This document shows, piece by piece, positions 11,515 to 22,795 of a stretch of 64,000 bases of DNA; the first letter of the stretch is position 1; each line of letters opens with the position of its first letter. The position numbers and the translations under genes are program-made. The notes under the pieces are model-generated. The model searched no databases, was not told the origin of the DNA, and saw only the letters and a program-made list of their open reading frames with translations. The DNA is taken from NCBI GenBank assembly GCA_000310025.1, contig FN649729.1, positions 4,347,216 to 4,411,215 on the forward strand, read 5' to 3'. Origin of the DNA: Ectocarpus siliculosus (taxonomy: Eukaryota; Sar; Phaeophyceae; Ectocarpales; Ectocarpaceae).

Positions 11515-14500
11515 CTACTGCCCAAACGCATCAAACTGCTGCGCATCGGCCGCCGGAAAAGCGTCGAAGCCATCGGCCGCGGCTGTCGCGTTCGTGAACA
11601 CAGCATCTGTTGCCGTGAATGGATCGGCCACGGCCTCACCCGACCCGTTTGCACTGAGCCCATCGACGGCAAACGGGTCCGTTCCGTTCTCGAATGCATC
11701 GTCGACAGCAGGGAATGCATCGAATCCGCTCTGCTCTCTTTCCACAGCAGTGTTCAGCTCCGGCGGCTCATCCCCTAGTGGATTGGGAGACGAAGGTCCG
11801 GCGCTCCTCGAGCCTTGTTCTTCGACTACTTCTGCGAAGGGGTCTTCCACAGCCGTAGGCTGCGGTACCATACCATGAGGAGGGGGTGGCGGTGTTTTGG
11901 CGGGCATCATGGGCTCTGGTGGAGCGTCGGTGGTGGGCTTAGCCTCTTCGGGTGCGGGAGAGACTTCGAGTTGCTCTGCCATCTTGCCTGCCAAGGACGA
12001 CCCTTCGTCCTCGCCATTCGCGGTTGTGGGCTCAGAATCTTTTTCTTTCAACGTGCCGTTCTCACCCAGGACGTGTTGGCGTAGAAAGGCATTCTCTTCC
12101 TGGAAAATTGGATAAAACAAAGGATGCGGGATTCCCGTGCACAAATGTCCGAGTGTCAAGGCACACCGACGGCTACCGAGCATGTTACTTGCGGGCCGGT
12201 GCAAAGCAGATAGTGTGGGGTTTCGTCGACACGCTGCAAAATGAATGACGATCTCGATCGTCTTTCGGTATTGTTTTCTAACTGATAGCACGTCATGAAA
12301 CGCAGTCAAGTACTTTACCTGGGGAACACAACGGCCACATATCAAACGAGGAATCCATGGGACATCCACACCAGAGCCAAACTGCGACGCACACGGACCT
12401 TTTGTGTTCGAATTGAAGAGTCGCACGCCTTGATTTCTGCCAGCAGAGTAGCCCGATCCACTCCTGTTCGTGCCACACGAGCACGTAGTTCGGCCGTCTC
12501 TCCCTGCTGCTTCTGTAAGGCCACAGGGAAGGTAGGGCACGTGGAGCACATAAACAAGGACCCAACGGTTTAGCTGACGCTCAGCGCTCACGTTTTGACT
12601 ACCGTAGGTGACATTTGATACCACACCCGTGTGATACAACATTATTTTGTATCACACGGGTGTGGTATTCTGTAAGGGGTGTGATATCTTGTGTGACCCG
12701 TGTAATAAACTGCACTCACAGGACTCCAATCCCACAGGGGGTGTGATAACAAGGGTGTGTGATAACGATGGGGTGTGATCAACCATGGAAAGAAATGAGC
12801 CCACACGACCCCACCTGCAGGGGGTGTGATAACGAAGGGATGTGACAATGTCGCCCGTGGGATGAAGTGCGCCCACACGACCAACCTACAGGGGGTGTGA
12901 CTACGAGGGTGTGTGTAAAAATCACGGGGTGCGATAACGTTACACGTATCTCGTGCGGGCCTCAACAGCACGGGTGGTGGCAGGCACAGCAGGCGCTGTC
13001 GCGAGAGTGTCAGCAGTAGGTTCTGCTGCGCTGGCCTCAGCAGCACGGGCAGTGGCAGGCACAGCGGGTGGTGCGGGAGTCTCAGGGGCCACAGAAAAAA
13101 TAAGGCGTTGTTAATGGGCGTGGCGCCGCGGTTGGAGTCTGACTCACTGCAGTCTGAGCCGCGATGCTTTCAGCAGTGTTGTGTGCTTCTTTCGTCTCCG
13201 CGGTATTGTCGATCGCCATACTTGTATAGCCCTCGAGTGCTATTGCGCGCTCTTTGCGCGAAATCACGGCCTACCACACCGGTGTGATAGGGGGTTCCGG
13301 ACATATATTTGTGGCTCAACTTGAGGGGTGTGATATCTTCTGTGACCGTGTGATATATCGGTGCTTACACCTACACCAAGGTTAAAAAAATATGACGCTG
13401 ATGTGGTTTTCTGTACATTTTCGTTAGGGGTGTGGTATCTTCTGTGCGTGTGGTATCTTGTGTAGCCTACGGTATGTTTGTAACTGCACTCGGGTATGGG
13501 CGTTAGTTGGTTGGCACGCTGGTGTGTCTTGTGGGGTAATGGGTTAACTGCCGTTTTTCTCGCTGTCAAGATAGATGTGTTTTGTTCCGAATATTGAAAT
13601 TTGGAAGTGTGAGATTTGATATGTTTTTCTGGATTTGTCATGGTTTATGTGCATCTCGATTCACATCCAGCGCGCCAGGACTCATACTTTGGGATCTCTG
13701 CGAGCAATTGCCAAAGAGCAAAGGCGTGAGAGCCCAGCAAGTGAACATGTACTGTATCCTGCAGAGATTGCTCGTGACTGGCTTCACTGCTGAATTGGTG
13801 CGTCGTAAATGAAACATGACATACCTCCAAAGTGACTCGGGGGCCTCAGAACACTGATTGGCCAACTACATCAAATGAGGTTTTGCTCAGAGAATTTCGG
13901 TCACCGGGGTCCTCCATTTCGTGTTTGACCGCGTACATGTATTGGTCTACATGGAATGGGCTCGTGGGGGCAAAAGGTAGGAATGCGTCTCAAACTATTC
14001 CGCTTCAACCAAGCTGCTGGTATGAGCGTGACTAATCAGCTGGGACAACCGACGACGCCAAAGGTCTCGCCCGGACATACTTTTTCCTAGAAGGCGTCAC
14101 CACGTCACCACGTCACCACCCCTACGGCTGCGAGTGTTGGTTATGTTTTCTCGCAGTCGCCTGCTCGACGCGCGCATGCGCCGAAATGTCCGTGGTGAGC
14201 ATGTCGGGTTGCTCCTTTGGGTACCGTTAAAATACGACGACATTGAGCAAACGGCAAGAAACTCGGGATTCGAAGTTCCCTGATTCTTGCATTTGTAGGG
14301 CTACAGTAGACACCTTCAAATGAACGGTGCCACTCACGCTCGCGTGTAGGCACGCGTGCTTTTGCGGTGACGCGCAAATATATGTTCCCCCTAAACACCA
14401 CCGCCCATTGCCACATAGCTGTGTCGGGCGAGGTTGCTACGGGGTTCCTTTGGGTTGTAACGTGTGTACGCCGGTGCTGCTGTGCTGCCGTGTTGTCGTA

Positions 14501-17500
14501 ATGGTGTACTTGTGTGCTGCTGCGCGTGCGTATGAAACGTGTGCGGCTGATAACGTTCATGTTTGGAACGGTTCCTAATTTGCTTGCCTTTGTCGGAGAT
14601 ACCTGATCGGGACACACCAGCCTCCAGGCGGACAGTACTTTTTGGCGCCGGAGAATATTTTAGCATTCGCTTCGATCGTAGCAGCCATTAATATCCATCC
14701 ACTTCTGGATATAACCGTAACACCACAGCTTCTGTAGAGTCTGCTCGAGCGCGTTGAACTCACCACGAGGCCCGGAATTGCTCGAAGGCTTCGTTTGCGA
14801 GCTTTTGCGAGCGACGTTCGTCGTTTTATCAAAACCCGCTCAGATCATGATAGCAGCCATATTATCTTCTTTCTCCGACCAAAGGTGACGTTTGCAGCTG
14901 GTCTGTCTCCCTCATGATACGGTACCAGGCGGAAGATACGCGGCGCCCGTCATAAGTGCTTTTGATCACAACATTCCGACACAGCAACGCTCTTAACCGT
15001 TCCTCACGAACTTACGCGTACCTGATACTCGTTCCGAAGACAATCCAGCTCATGACGGAGATTCTCGAGCTCCGTGCCCATGTCGCGAAGTAGTTGCTCA
15101 TTGTCCGTTTGAGTCGCCTAAAATATGCGAGGTTGCAAGGTAAATGACGCGTGTTGTCGTCGGATTAGCCATCAAAGGCCCGGAAAAGCTCTGGCAGACT
15201 CTTCAATCGCCACAATCACGCAAAGGAGTGGTTAACCAGGCAGTATCGTTGCCGCTGCCCATCGCACAAAGTCAGGAGACCTTGCGCTAGATATGTATTT
15301 TTTTAACGGAATGCGGCGGAGTACTACAAAGTTCTAGACCAGCGCTCTTGACTCACTCACCCTGCCAGCCTTCACGATAGAGCTCAATGACTCCTTTTCC
15401 GCCTTCAGGATCTCCACTAGCTTCTTCATGCTGTGAATGCTGGACGACTGTGCCGCCGTTGCCTAACGGTGACGAAATAGAGGGGCATAACCGCAGAGTG
15501 AAGGTTTGGTTGCAAAGAGAGCCCATGTCGTCAATTGTTTCGCTGTGAAACCTACGCTATGACCCCGACATGGCACCTGACTGTGAGCGGTCGAAGCGTC
15601 GCGCGTAACGGCCAGAAGCGCACTTGATGCTGCTGAGAGCTCCTGCATTCCCGCAGGACTTGATTCTCCCTCTGGCGAAGTGTGGTCGGAGACATGCGTT
15701 CCCGTCGGCGAACGTGAAACTGCTGTGTTCGGTTGGTGTTGGGTGCTCGTCATTGGTGGCTCCAAAGCAGGTGGGCCTTGCTCAGACGCGGGCGTTTTGG
15801 CTTCAGCTTCACTGCCAACCGTAGACATTAGGTCCTTTGTGGCAAGGTCCACAGCCAAGGCACTGTAAAGTTGGTTTCACCCGTGGCATGAAAAAACGGA
15901 CGATCATTAAAATCTATGCTGGTACGACTTAGCACATGTCGCGCATTCCACTCTAGCCGGCGCCAGCATCAAGACTAAATGGTACACGCACCGTACACAT
16001 GCCAAGCGGTTAATCTTGCTACAGGATTGCCGCTTCCTGAGCAAAACAGAACAGTGACCAAGTTACCGTTGCCCACAACTCTGCAACATCACTCATACAC
16101 AAATGACCCTGTCTTCCACAACGAAGAGCAAACAACTTGGTGCTGACCTGAACGCGTCGGAATTAGAAGCTGCAGTTCCAAGCGGCATCATCACAGCAGG
16201 AGGCGAAGATGGTGGTCGCATTGCAGGTGACGGCCGTACAACCGGCGACGGAGGCACAGATGTGGCAAGTGAACCGCCATGTGCTTGTGCAGGGTTTGTA
16301 ACAACGCCCGAAGCGCTGCGAGTACCAGGGAGGAGGCTAGGGGGGCGGGTCATTGGACATGGTAGACCCTTCTTGCTCACACACACGATCAAGTGCATGC
16401 CTATGCAGAATTCCGCCAGAGAGAGCTTGCTATCTCCGTCGGCATCTGCTAGCTGCCAGATCTGTCGCAATTGCTTTTTAGGAGTGGCAAACGCGGTGCG
16501 AGTTGTACGAAGAAGTTAGTGCGTCGCTCGTTTTCTTCGATAACCAGGCTTCACACTAAAGTTTGCCCAAGCCCCGTTGCACCGAATTCTTCATGGTGTT
16601 GCCGCAGGATTGATTCGGGGGAGAAGAAGCTATCACTCGACATCGTGGGTAAGTCCCAATGGGGTAAACCTAGCGCAAATATCTCAAAATCTGGCACTGT
16701 CACCAACGGCCCAAACCATGTAATTTACACACCTCGCGCGGAAGGCGGGACTTGGAGAAGAGATCTACCGCCTCCGTGCCGGTCACAAATCCATCTCGAT
16801 CAGAATCGTACGTCGGGAAGATTGATTCATACTTGGACCTCTCCTGGCCAGACATGGCATACGGGTCAGCACCGACCAGAGGTTCATGCGCAACTAACGC
16901 GCCGCCCGAAAGTGCTAAACCTTGTGAAACAGACCCTGTTGGCGGAGGGGGGACATTCTGCATCCTTGCGAGTGGGAAAGATGACGTTCGTTCCAGCGCT
17001 AACCGCTCTGCAGAGATCGGCACCCCTGGAGAGGCCTGGAAAAAAGAACAGGAGAAGAACAAAGGCAAGGATTGTAGGCAATTGAAAACATGTTTTATGC
17101 AATTCAACGGTGCCGCAAAAACGTAACGGGAGTGAAATCAGAGTCTTCACAATATTCGATAGCCAGCCCATCAACCTGTAGAATGTCCATGTGCGTCAAC
17201 TGCACTGACCTTTCGCCGTGGCAAAGTTGCACGAGCACACAAGTGAGGTACTGGCGTATAACACGCGTATTCCTAGGCATACAGGCATGCCTTACCTGCG
17301 CCATCGCGATCAGGCGCATCGCCACATAGAAGTCCTCCGGGCGTAAGTAGTTCAGACTGGGATCTCCGGCAGATATGTCCCAAATCTTCATCCAAAGAAA
17401 CCAAGTCCGAGAGGAAGGAACAACAAAGATCAGTGATCCATTCTACTCTACAGCGATGCCCATCTGGGGAAGAAAAAAAATCGGTGTGTTCCACAATCAC

Positions 17501-20500
17501 GCGCTTCTCAGGGTGTTCCTGAATCTAGCGAACGGGCCTAGGTAGAGGGTTACTTAAATTACCATAGATTTTGCATGGCGGAGCCCTTGAAGCTCTGTCG
17601 CTGAGTGATATCGTGAACTTGAATAACACGCCGAGAGGCAAATATATTTTCAACGGCTATGTTGGAACAATACAATGTTATACCTCTGTACATGCACAGC
17701 TTTCTGAGTAGCACCTGAGTCGTCAACACTGGCGTGAAGCAGCAGTGGTGCCAAGAGTGGGGATAATGAAGACAGCCGAACCGAAACAATAAGCAACTCA
17801 GAGGTCTTGGTGCTGTTGCTACTCTCCATCAACTACTATTGGTTATGGGAGGTGTGTGGGCCAAACAGTGGTGTGTCTGCGGTGGCCGAAAGGAAGACCA
17901 GAACAGCATAATTCAACTTGGTGCAGAAACAGACTCGCCAAGGGTAATTGTGCCGGCCTAGCCTCGCAATACTGTATGCCAGGAGGTGACTTTGCCATAT
18001 CTTGCTAACGTTGTTGGTGGCAATACAGCACACTCTCGGCGCGCCTGCCCTATCCTGCGGTCAATTTTCAGGGAACCCTGAAATGAGCAGCAACCTTGTT
18101 TTAGGCGAAGCTCCATTTCATGGTTCCAGAAATACACACCCTCATATCTGCCCGTCACTTTCAGGTTTCGGGGGGAGGCGTAATCTTATGTTTTGCATGC
18201 CTCAACGGTTAGACCATTGAACACGCGTCCTCGAGAGGACGGAGCATTGTTCCTACAGGACCGATCACCGATGGCCAATCGTTCCCTCCTACTTTGCCAA
18301 AGGTGGCTCAAAAATGTCTTCCCTACAATAGTCTATCTATCCTATCCATGTCATTTCCCGCCTTTTCAACCCACTTCTTATGCCCCAATACAGCTACCGT
18401 CTTCTCCTGGCTATTCCATGCGTCAAACATCTCCCCGTATCTTCCTTCTACCCTTCCCAGCTCTGTCATGTGCACTTCCCTCTCCTTAAACAGCCGACAT
18501 TCCCCAACTACATGAACCCGGTCTTGGCACTCGGACCGCAATCACATTTGAACCTATCTTCATCGTCTACCTTGCTGAATCTTCAGCTTTGTCCCTTCAT
18601 CCATTGGTCCATATAGGTACTCCTTGAACCCTATTCCTTCTGTCAACATTACGTACACATCTAGACCCTCCTTATCCTTGAGTTCTTAAGTTGCATTCTG
18701 TTCTTCTCTCTCGGCTAAAGTAGCAGATATTTTTTCTTGAACCCCTCTAGATCTTCCGTTTCCAGTGCATTACCTTCGTCAATTTCGAACTCTTTCCATA
18801 CGTCATCTACAACCATTCCGTGGGTTGGGGGGGGGAGGGGTGTACTCATAGTCGTGCATGCTATGCAAGTCGTTAGACCATTGACCTCGCATCCCTACAA
18901 AGCCGGGACGGAGCACGCCGGGTTCGCACCGGACCAGGCTCTCACATCACCAAGCGCGAAGCGCCGTGAGGTATTCGGCGAGTCGCATGAAGGGTGCGCT
19001 GCATCCTGCTAAGGGTGTTCGGCATCTTGTGCTTACTTCCTTGCGTACGAATGACAGCTGCGTATGACTTAGTTTATTTTCTGGTGCTTTCCGTGGGTCG
19101 GGGGGGGGTGTACTCATAGTCGTGCATGCCGTAGTCGTTTGACCATTGACCTCGCATCCCTACAAAGCCGGGACGGAGCACGCCGGGTTCGCGCCGGACC
19201 AGGCTCTCACATCACCAAGCGCGAAGCGCCGTGAGGTATTTGGCGAGCCGCATGAAGGGTGAGCTGCATCCTGCTAAGGGTGTTCGGCATCTTGTGCTTA
19301 CTTCCTTACGTACGGACGACAGCTACGTATGACTTAATTTATTTTCTGGTGCTTTCACTTCCAGAGACAGTTGTAAGCACTGTGTAACTGCCTCGAGGAA
19401 GCTTGACCATTTTAACACAACGTGGTGCGATCATCCCCCGTTGCGCGGAGTGAGGGTTTTCGCCCCCCCCCACCATGTTTTACTCGCCCCCCATTATGGT
19501 TCCCCCCGGTGGGGGGGGGGGGGGGGGGGTTAACTTTTGGGTTCGCGGGAAATAATGGGCCTAACCTCGCGCTTCGGTGACTTCGTTTTGACTTCGTTTG
19601 TGCGACGTTCTCACGCCAATCGCTCACGTGTATTGGTCATGCTCAATCAAACACGTCTTCTGCGATATCTGTTTGGCGTGGGCGTGCGTAGCGAAAGTAG
19701 TGAGTGCACTGCCTCGTGTGCGTGCGGCCCGCCGTGGGTGTCTTTCGCGTTCTGTGCGTGCAAGCGAGTGTGGGGTCTCAGCGTGCTTTGAATCGATAAC
19801 CGTTATTGCTCACTGCAAACAAACAGGTGCAGTGGTGTAACGAGACTTGGTAACCTCTACACTGCAGATTTCGCTTAACAGGGAACCGCTAAACCGGGAC
19901 CCCCACTCTCCAAGTGTCCTGTCTGAGGCTGTTCATTGGTATCAAATTTCTCATAAGTCTCCTTCCACAAACCCATCTTGAAGTCTGGCAATCAACAATT
20001 TCTGCTAGCTGCCAAACCCGGAATAGGTTTCATGCAAAAGTGCAACATTTCAACCGGAGGTTCGAAGACTGCAACTCTCCGCATTCGAACTCGGGCAGGT
20101 TCTGACTTCTTCTGACAGATGGGGGAGTGCACAAATTCTTGGGTTCCAGCACTTTTACCATGAGCACGAAGATAACAACGCGAGGTCATGCGCGCAGCCA
20201 CTCCGAGCACCTACCCTATTAAGTGTTCCATCTGGTGATTTGCTCGAGTTCAACCATTGAACAGCAATATTTGACACTACTTCAATAATAGGCGCTGTTG
20301 AACGGTACGCCGTGTACAATCATGGTATACCGCGATACATTTGTGAGGCAAAGCGTCCCACTCACTCACGGATGGCTAACGCCGTTCATACCCCTTCTAC
20401 GCCGCAAATTCCACAGCAAGCAGTCACGAGCACACCATGCCACATGAGAGCGACGCTGAAATCGGTGATTGGCGTCACAGATGATAAGGCTATCCTATAA

Positions 20501-22389
20501 TTGCGATAGTTGCTGCGCGCGTTAAGTTGTAAGCAAAGCATCTGAAAGCATGCCGCGCAGCTTTGAGGTCCTTGAGAATGTTCTGTTACGCATCGTCATC
20601 GTCGAACAAAGTTTAAGGGATGGCAGACAACCTCACGACACTGGCTCCATCTTCATACTTAGTTCAGTATACAACAGAAAGCAACCTTCCCGCCGTTAAC
20701 ATCTGATGCATTCTACTGTTATCAGTAGAGGACACCATGAAGAGACGTCGTGTGTGCTGGCACGTTCAGGTTTGCTACAGCAGAATTATCGAGTCACAGC
20801 AGTCTCTGAAAACAGTCCGAAATCTGCACCGGAACCCAACATTTGTCACAGCCGTGCTCATGGCCACGAACCTCAACCGCGGGTCGTCAGCAGTAGATAG
20901 TGGCATCAGCTACAGCAGTAAACCCGAAGTTCAGTCAGTGGCGGCGAGAACGAGCAGCAAGACACGGGTGTCGGTCTAATTTGCGGAGATTGTAGGTCGC
21001 TACTACGACCCTCGATATAGACTAGAAAGCCCCCACCAAGAAGCGGATTTGAGCGCGCCAACACCCCCCCCCCGCTGCTATAGGGTGTCCTCTTGTGATA
21101 TCAGTACAACGCACAAGGTCCAATGTGGAAGTAAAACTGACCGTATTTGAGCGCGTGCCGTTGACTGAATGTAGACTAGTGGGATTTTTATCTTGTTTTT
21201 TTCAAAGGAGGCTTGTGGAGGTAGACTCGTAATATGAATGTTTTGAGCAGCCTCTACTGCAGAGCCCTGAGCGAGAATCAACGATTTATGTTCTTCCCGA
21301 AGCCCAGCTGGTTTTATGTATATTTCTGGTGATTTTGCGGTTTTATCCGAAATCAGTCAAAATGAAAATCCGCTATCTGCCATCCCGTAACGGCTACAGC
21401 TGTTGTGAAACGCTGCGACCAGTCAGAGTGCATTAAAAAAGCAATCTACTCGGGTAGTCAAACTTCAGACTGTAGACTTGGCACCTGAGATGATGTACGT
21501 CTTAAGGTCTGCGGAAGTTGTTGTTGTCTTCACATTACAAACAGTTCAGATCTCTCTACCCACTTAATCTGCCCGTACTGATCAAACACTTGGCCGAGCG
21601 ATTCCCGTGGTCACACGCTAACTTACCTAAAAAACGCATGCTCAAATAAAATGGACCCGAAGAGTTCGCAAGCCAATAAAGTCAACGACAGATAGTCTGG
21701 GGCTGTGCGCTCCGCTCTAAACACTCGCTAACGTGCGGCAGAAATGAGGTGCTATGAAAAAATCGCCATGATACGAAGCGTGTAGTTGCTTATGTATGCA
21801 TACCTATTTTTTTGGCTCAAGTTGGAATGCTGGAAACTCGTATACATATTTCTCGCTCAAGTTGGAATGCCGGAAAATATGCATAGAAACAATACAATCC
21901 AGGCGATTTGCGATTTCTCAGAGGAGGCCAGATAGCCACATCACTCTGTGGGCGCCTTCCGAGTTTGCTGTCATGAAACAACGACAGAACATCGCTGCGC
22001 TATGCTACACCGGTAGAATTCATTCATCATAAATCGCTTGCTCGAGATCTATCTCATTTCATGATTGTCGTTCCAGCCTAACTGGGGCATTATCTCTTTA
22101 AGTAGGCAGTGTGCTCTTATATGACGGATAAAGGTGATGAGGTGCACAGCGATAGTCGTGCTGTAAGAGAGTTGCCGAACAAGGTACTTCTACGTAACAA
22201 CATCGGAGATGTGAGATTTTTCACCTGTTTAAGTAACGGGAATGGCAGTCCGCTAGCTTGGAGAAAAGTGACCGCAGATGAACCAGCCAATCTCCGTGCT
22301 CCAGACGTATCCGCCAGCTGGAACAATCTATCATAGTAGTTCTTCTCTTCCGCGCTGCTCGGTGTCCACCTCACATCCATGGCAGCCAT
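11515..22389 (-). CDS. EPS15-like endocytic adaptor with two EH domains
   Basis: Predicted clathrin-coat scaffold that binds NPF-bearing cargo adaptors and AP-2. Exons 22389-22225, 17385-17296, 17035-16733, 16473-16148, 15862-15577, 15462-15361, 15117-15022, 12512-12399 and 12099-11515 join in phase to 688 aa plus TAG. EH1 (about residues 10-95) has LPFPLLKQIWDISAGDPSL and no canonical EF-hand. EH2 (about 145-225) has two good calcium loops (DSDRDGFVTGTE and DADGDSKLSLAE) around LPREQLRQIWQLAD. A Pro/Ser linker follows to ~390, then coiled-coil exons (KKLVEILKAEKESLSSI; ENLRHELDCLRNEYQ; KQQGETAELRARVARTG). The acidic tail has three DPF and three FDAF motifs, the standard AP-2 appendage ligands, and ends FDAFGQ. 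Intron 1 is 4.8 kb and intron 7 is 2.5 kb; both are packed with repeats. Two more in-phase exons may exist at 13249-13148 and 13080-12946. Start chosen at the first ATG of the EH1 exon (MAAMDVRWTP). Confidence 0.88.
12600..13480. repeat. GTGTGATA-rich palindromic repeat block in an intron
   Basis: More than a dozen copies of GGGGTGTGATA/GTGTGATATC-type words in both orientations fill this stretch of the EPS15-like intron. At 12618-12639 and 12647-12668 they form a perfect 22-bp inverted repeat around a 7-nt loop. A second short palindrome (CACACCGGTGTG) is at about 13276. A ~65-bp unit is tandemly duplicated at about 12960-13090. The block may be a non-autonomous DNA element; ends and target duplication were not resolved. 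Confidence 0.55.
12946..13249 (-). CDS. Two candidate extra exons of the EPS15-like gene
   Basis: Two segments in intron 7 have usable splice sites and are phase 0 at both ends, as the flanking exons require. The first, 13249-13148 (34 codons), contains MAIDNTAETKEAHNTAES and ends at a GTGAGT donor. The second, 13080-12946 (45 codons), is Ala/Pro/Thr-rich with an imperfect repeat (PPAVPATARAAEA / APAVPATTRAVEA). Adding both would extend the protein from 688 to 767 aa without shifting frame. They lie inside the GTGTGATA repeat block, so they may instead be chance frames within repeats. Confidence 0.35.
18310..18720 (-). pseudogene. LINE-type retrotransposon, 3' coding end relic
   Basis: On the minus strand the frame contains RVHVVGECRLFKEREVHM, preceded by a CDCG-like pair in another frame. 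This resembles the Cys-Cys-His-Cys knuckle that follows the reverse transcriptase in many non-LTR elements (pattern C.C...HV..EC.L). The coding sequence is broken by stops and frame changes and no RT domain remains. It lies in intron 1 of the EPS15-like gene. The 3' trailer (toward 18190) contains a CAATGGTCTAAC...GGCATGCA module shared with the SINE-like repeats nearby. Confidence 0.45.
18838..19520 (-). repeat. Tandem SINE-like repeat, two copies
   Basis: Two ~250-bp copies (starting about 18838 and 19108) share almost the whole sequence from a GTACTCATAGTCGTGCATGC-type end to TTTATTTTCTGGTGCTTTC; a longer body extends to about 19520. The same unit occurs in opposite orientation at 39062-40075. 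One end carries GTTAGACCATTGA and GGGTTCGCACCGG, loosely like tRNA anticodon-arm and B-box sequence, suggesting a short non-autonomous retroposon. A long G run at ~19510-19530 adjoins it. Confidence 0.5.
19878..19901 (-). repeat. 24-bp dispersed word, inverted copy of 3720-3743
   Basis: The reverse complement is identical over 24 bases to 3720-3743 (GGTCCCGGTTTAGCGGTTCC followed by CTGT). Similarity does not extend far beyond, so it may be a terminal inverted repeat of a small DNA transposon family. Loosely related words occur near 4985-5030 and 26425. Confidence 0.35.
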
Positions 22390-22795
22390 GGTAACTGCTC
22401 CCGCTGTGAGTGACTCCGTGTGAGTGGTCCAAGTTTCTCCGCTCTCCGCCTATACCCCTCAGCCTCAACCCCACAACTACTGCCTGTAGAGCGATCATAT
22501 TCTGCGGGGCCGCCCAAACATGTCGTTGCAGGGAACAGGGACCATGGGTAGGGATGATTTCTTAAAAACGACGCAATTCCATTGGTCCAAAGCAGGTCCT
22601 TCCGGACTGATTCTTAAAAACGACTTAAAAACGACAGCTCGTGATTGGCGGGTTAGGGTAGCACGAGGTGGTTGACCCGCGCTTTTTGTGCCGACTGCAC
22701 TGCTGTACTGCAGCAATGCTACCGCAAGCTCACCTACGCGCCACGCGAACCCACGCGCATACCACCCACCCCCGTGGGAGCAGCACCCACCGCCA

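Noticed and set aside
14575-14832. Coiled-coil-like piece in the EPS15-like intron (NALEQTLQKL and QKLANEAFEQF in different frames)
   Set aside because: No combination of acceptor and donor gave a phase-0 exon; the best frame has an in-frame stop before any acceptor.
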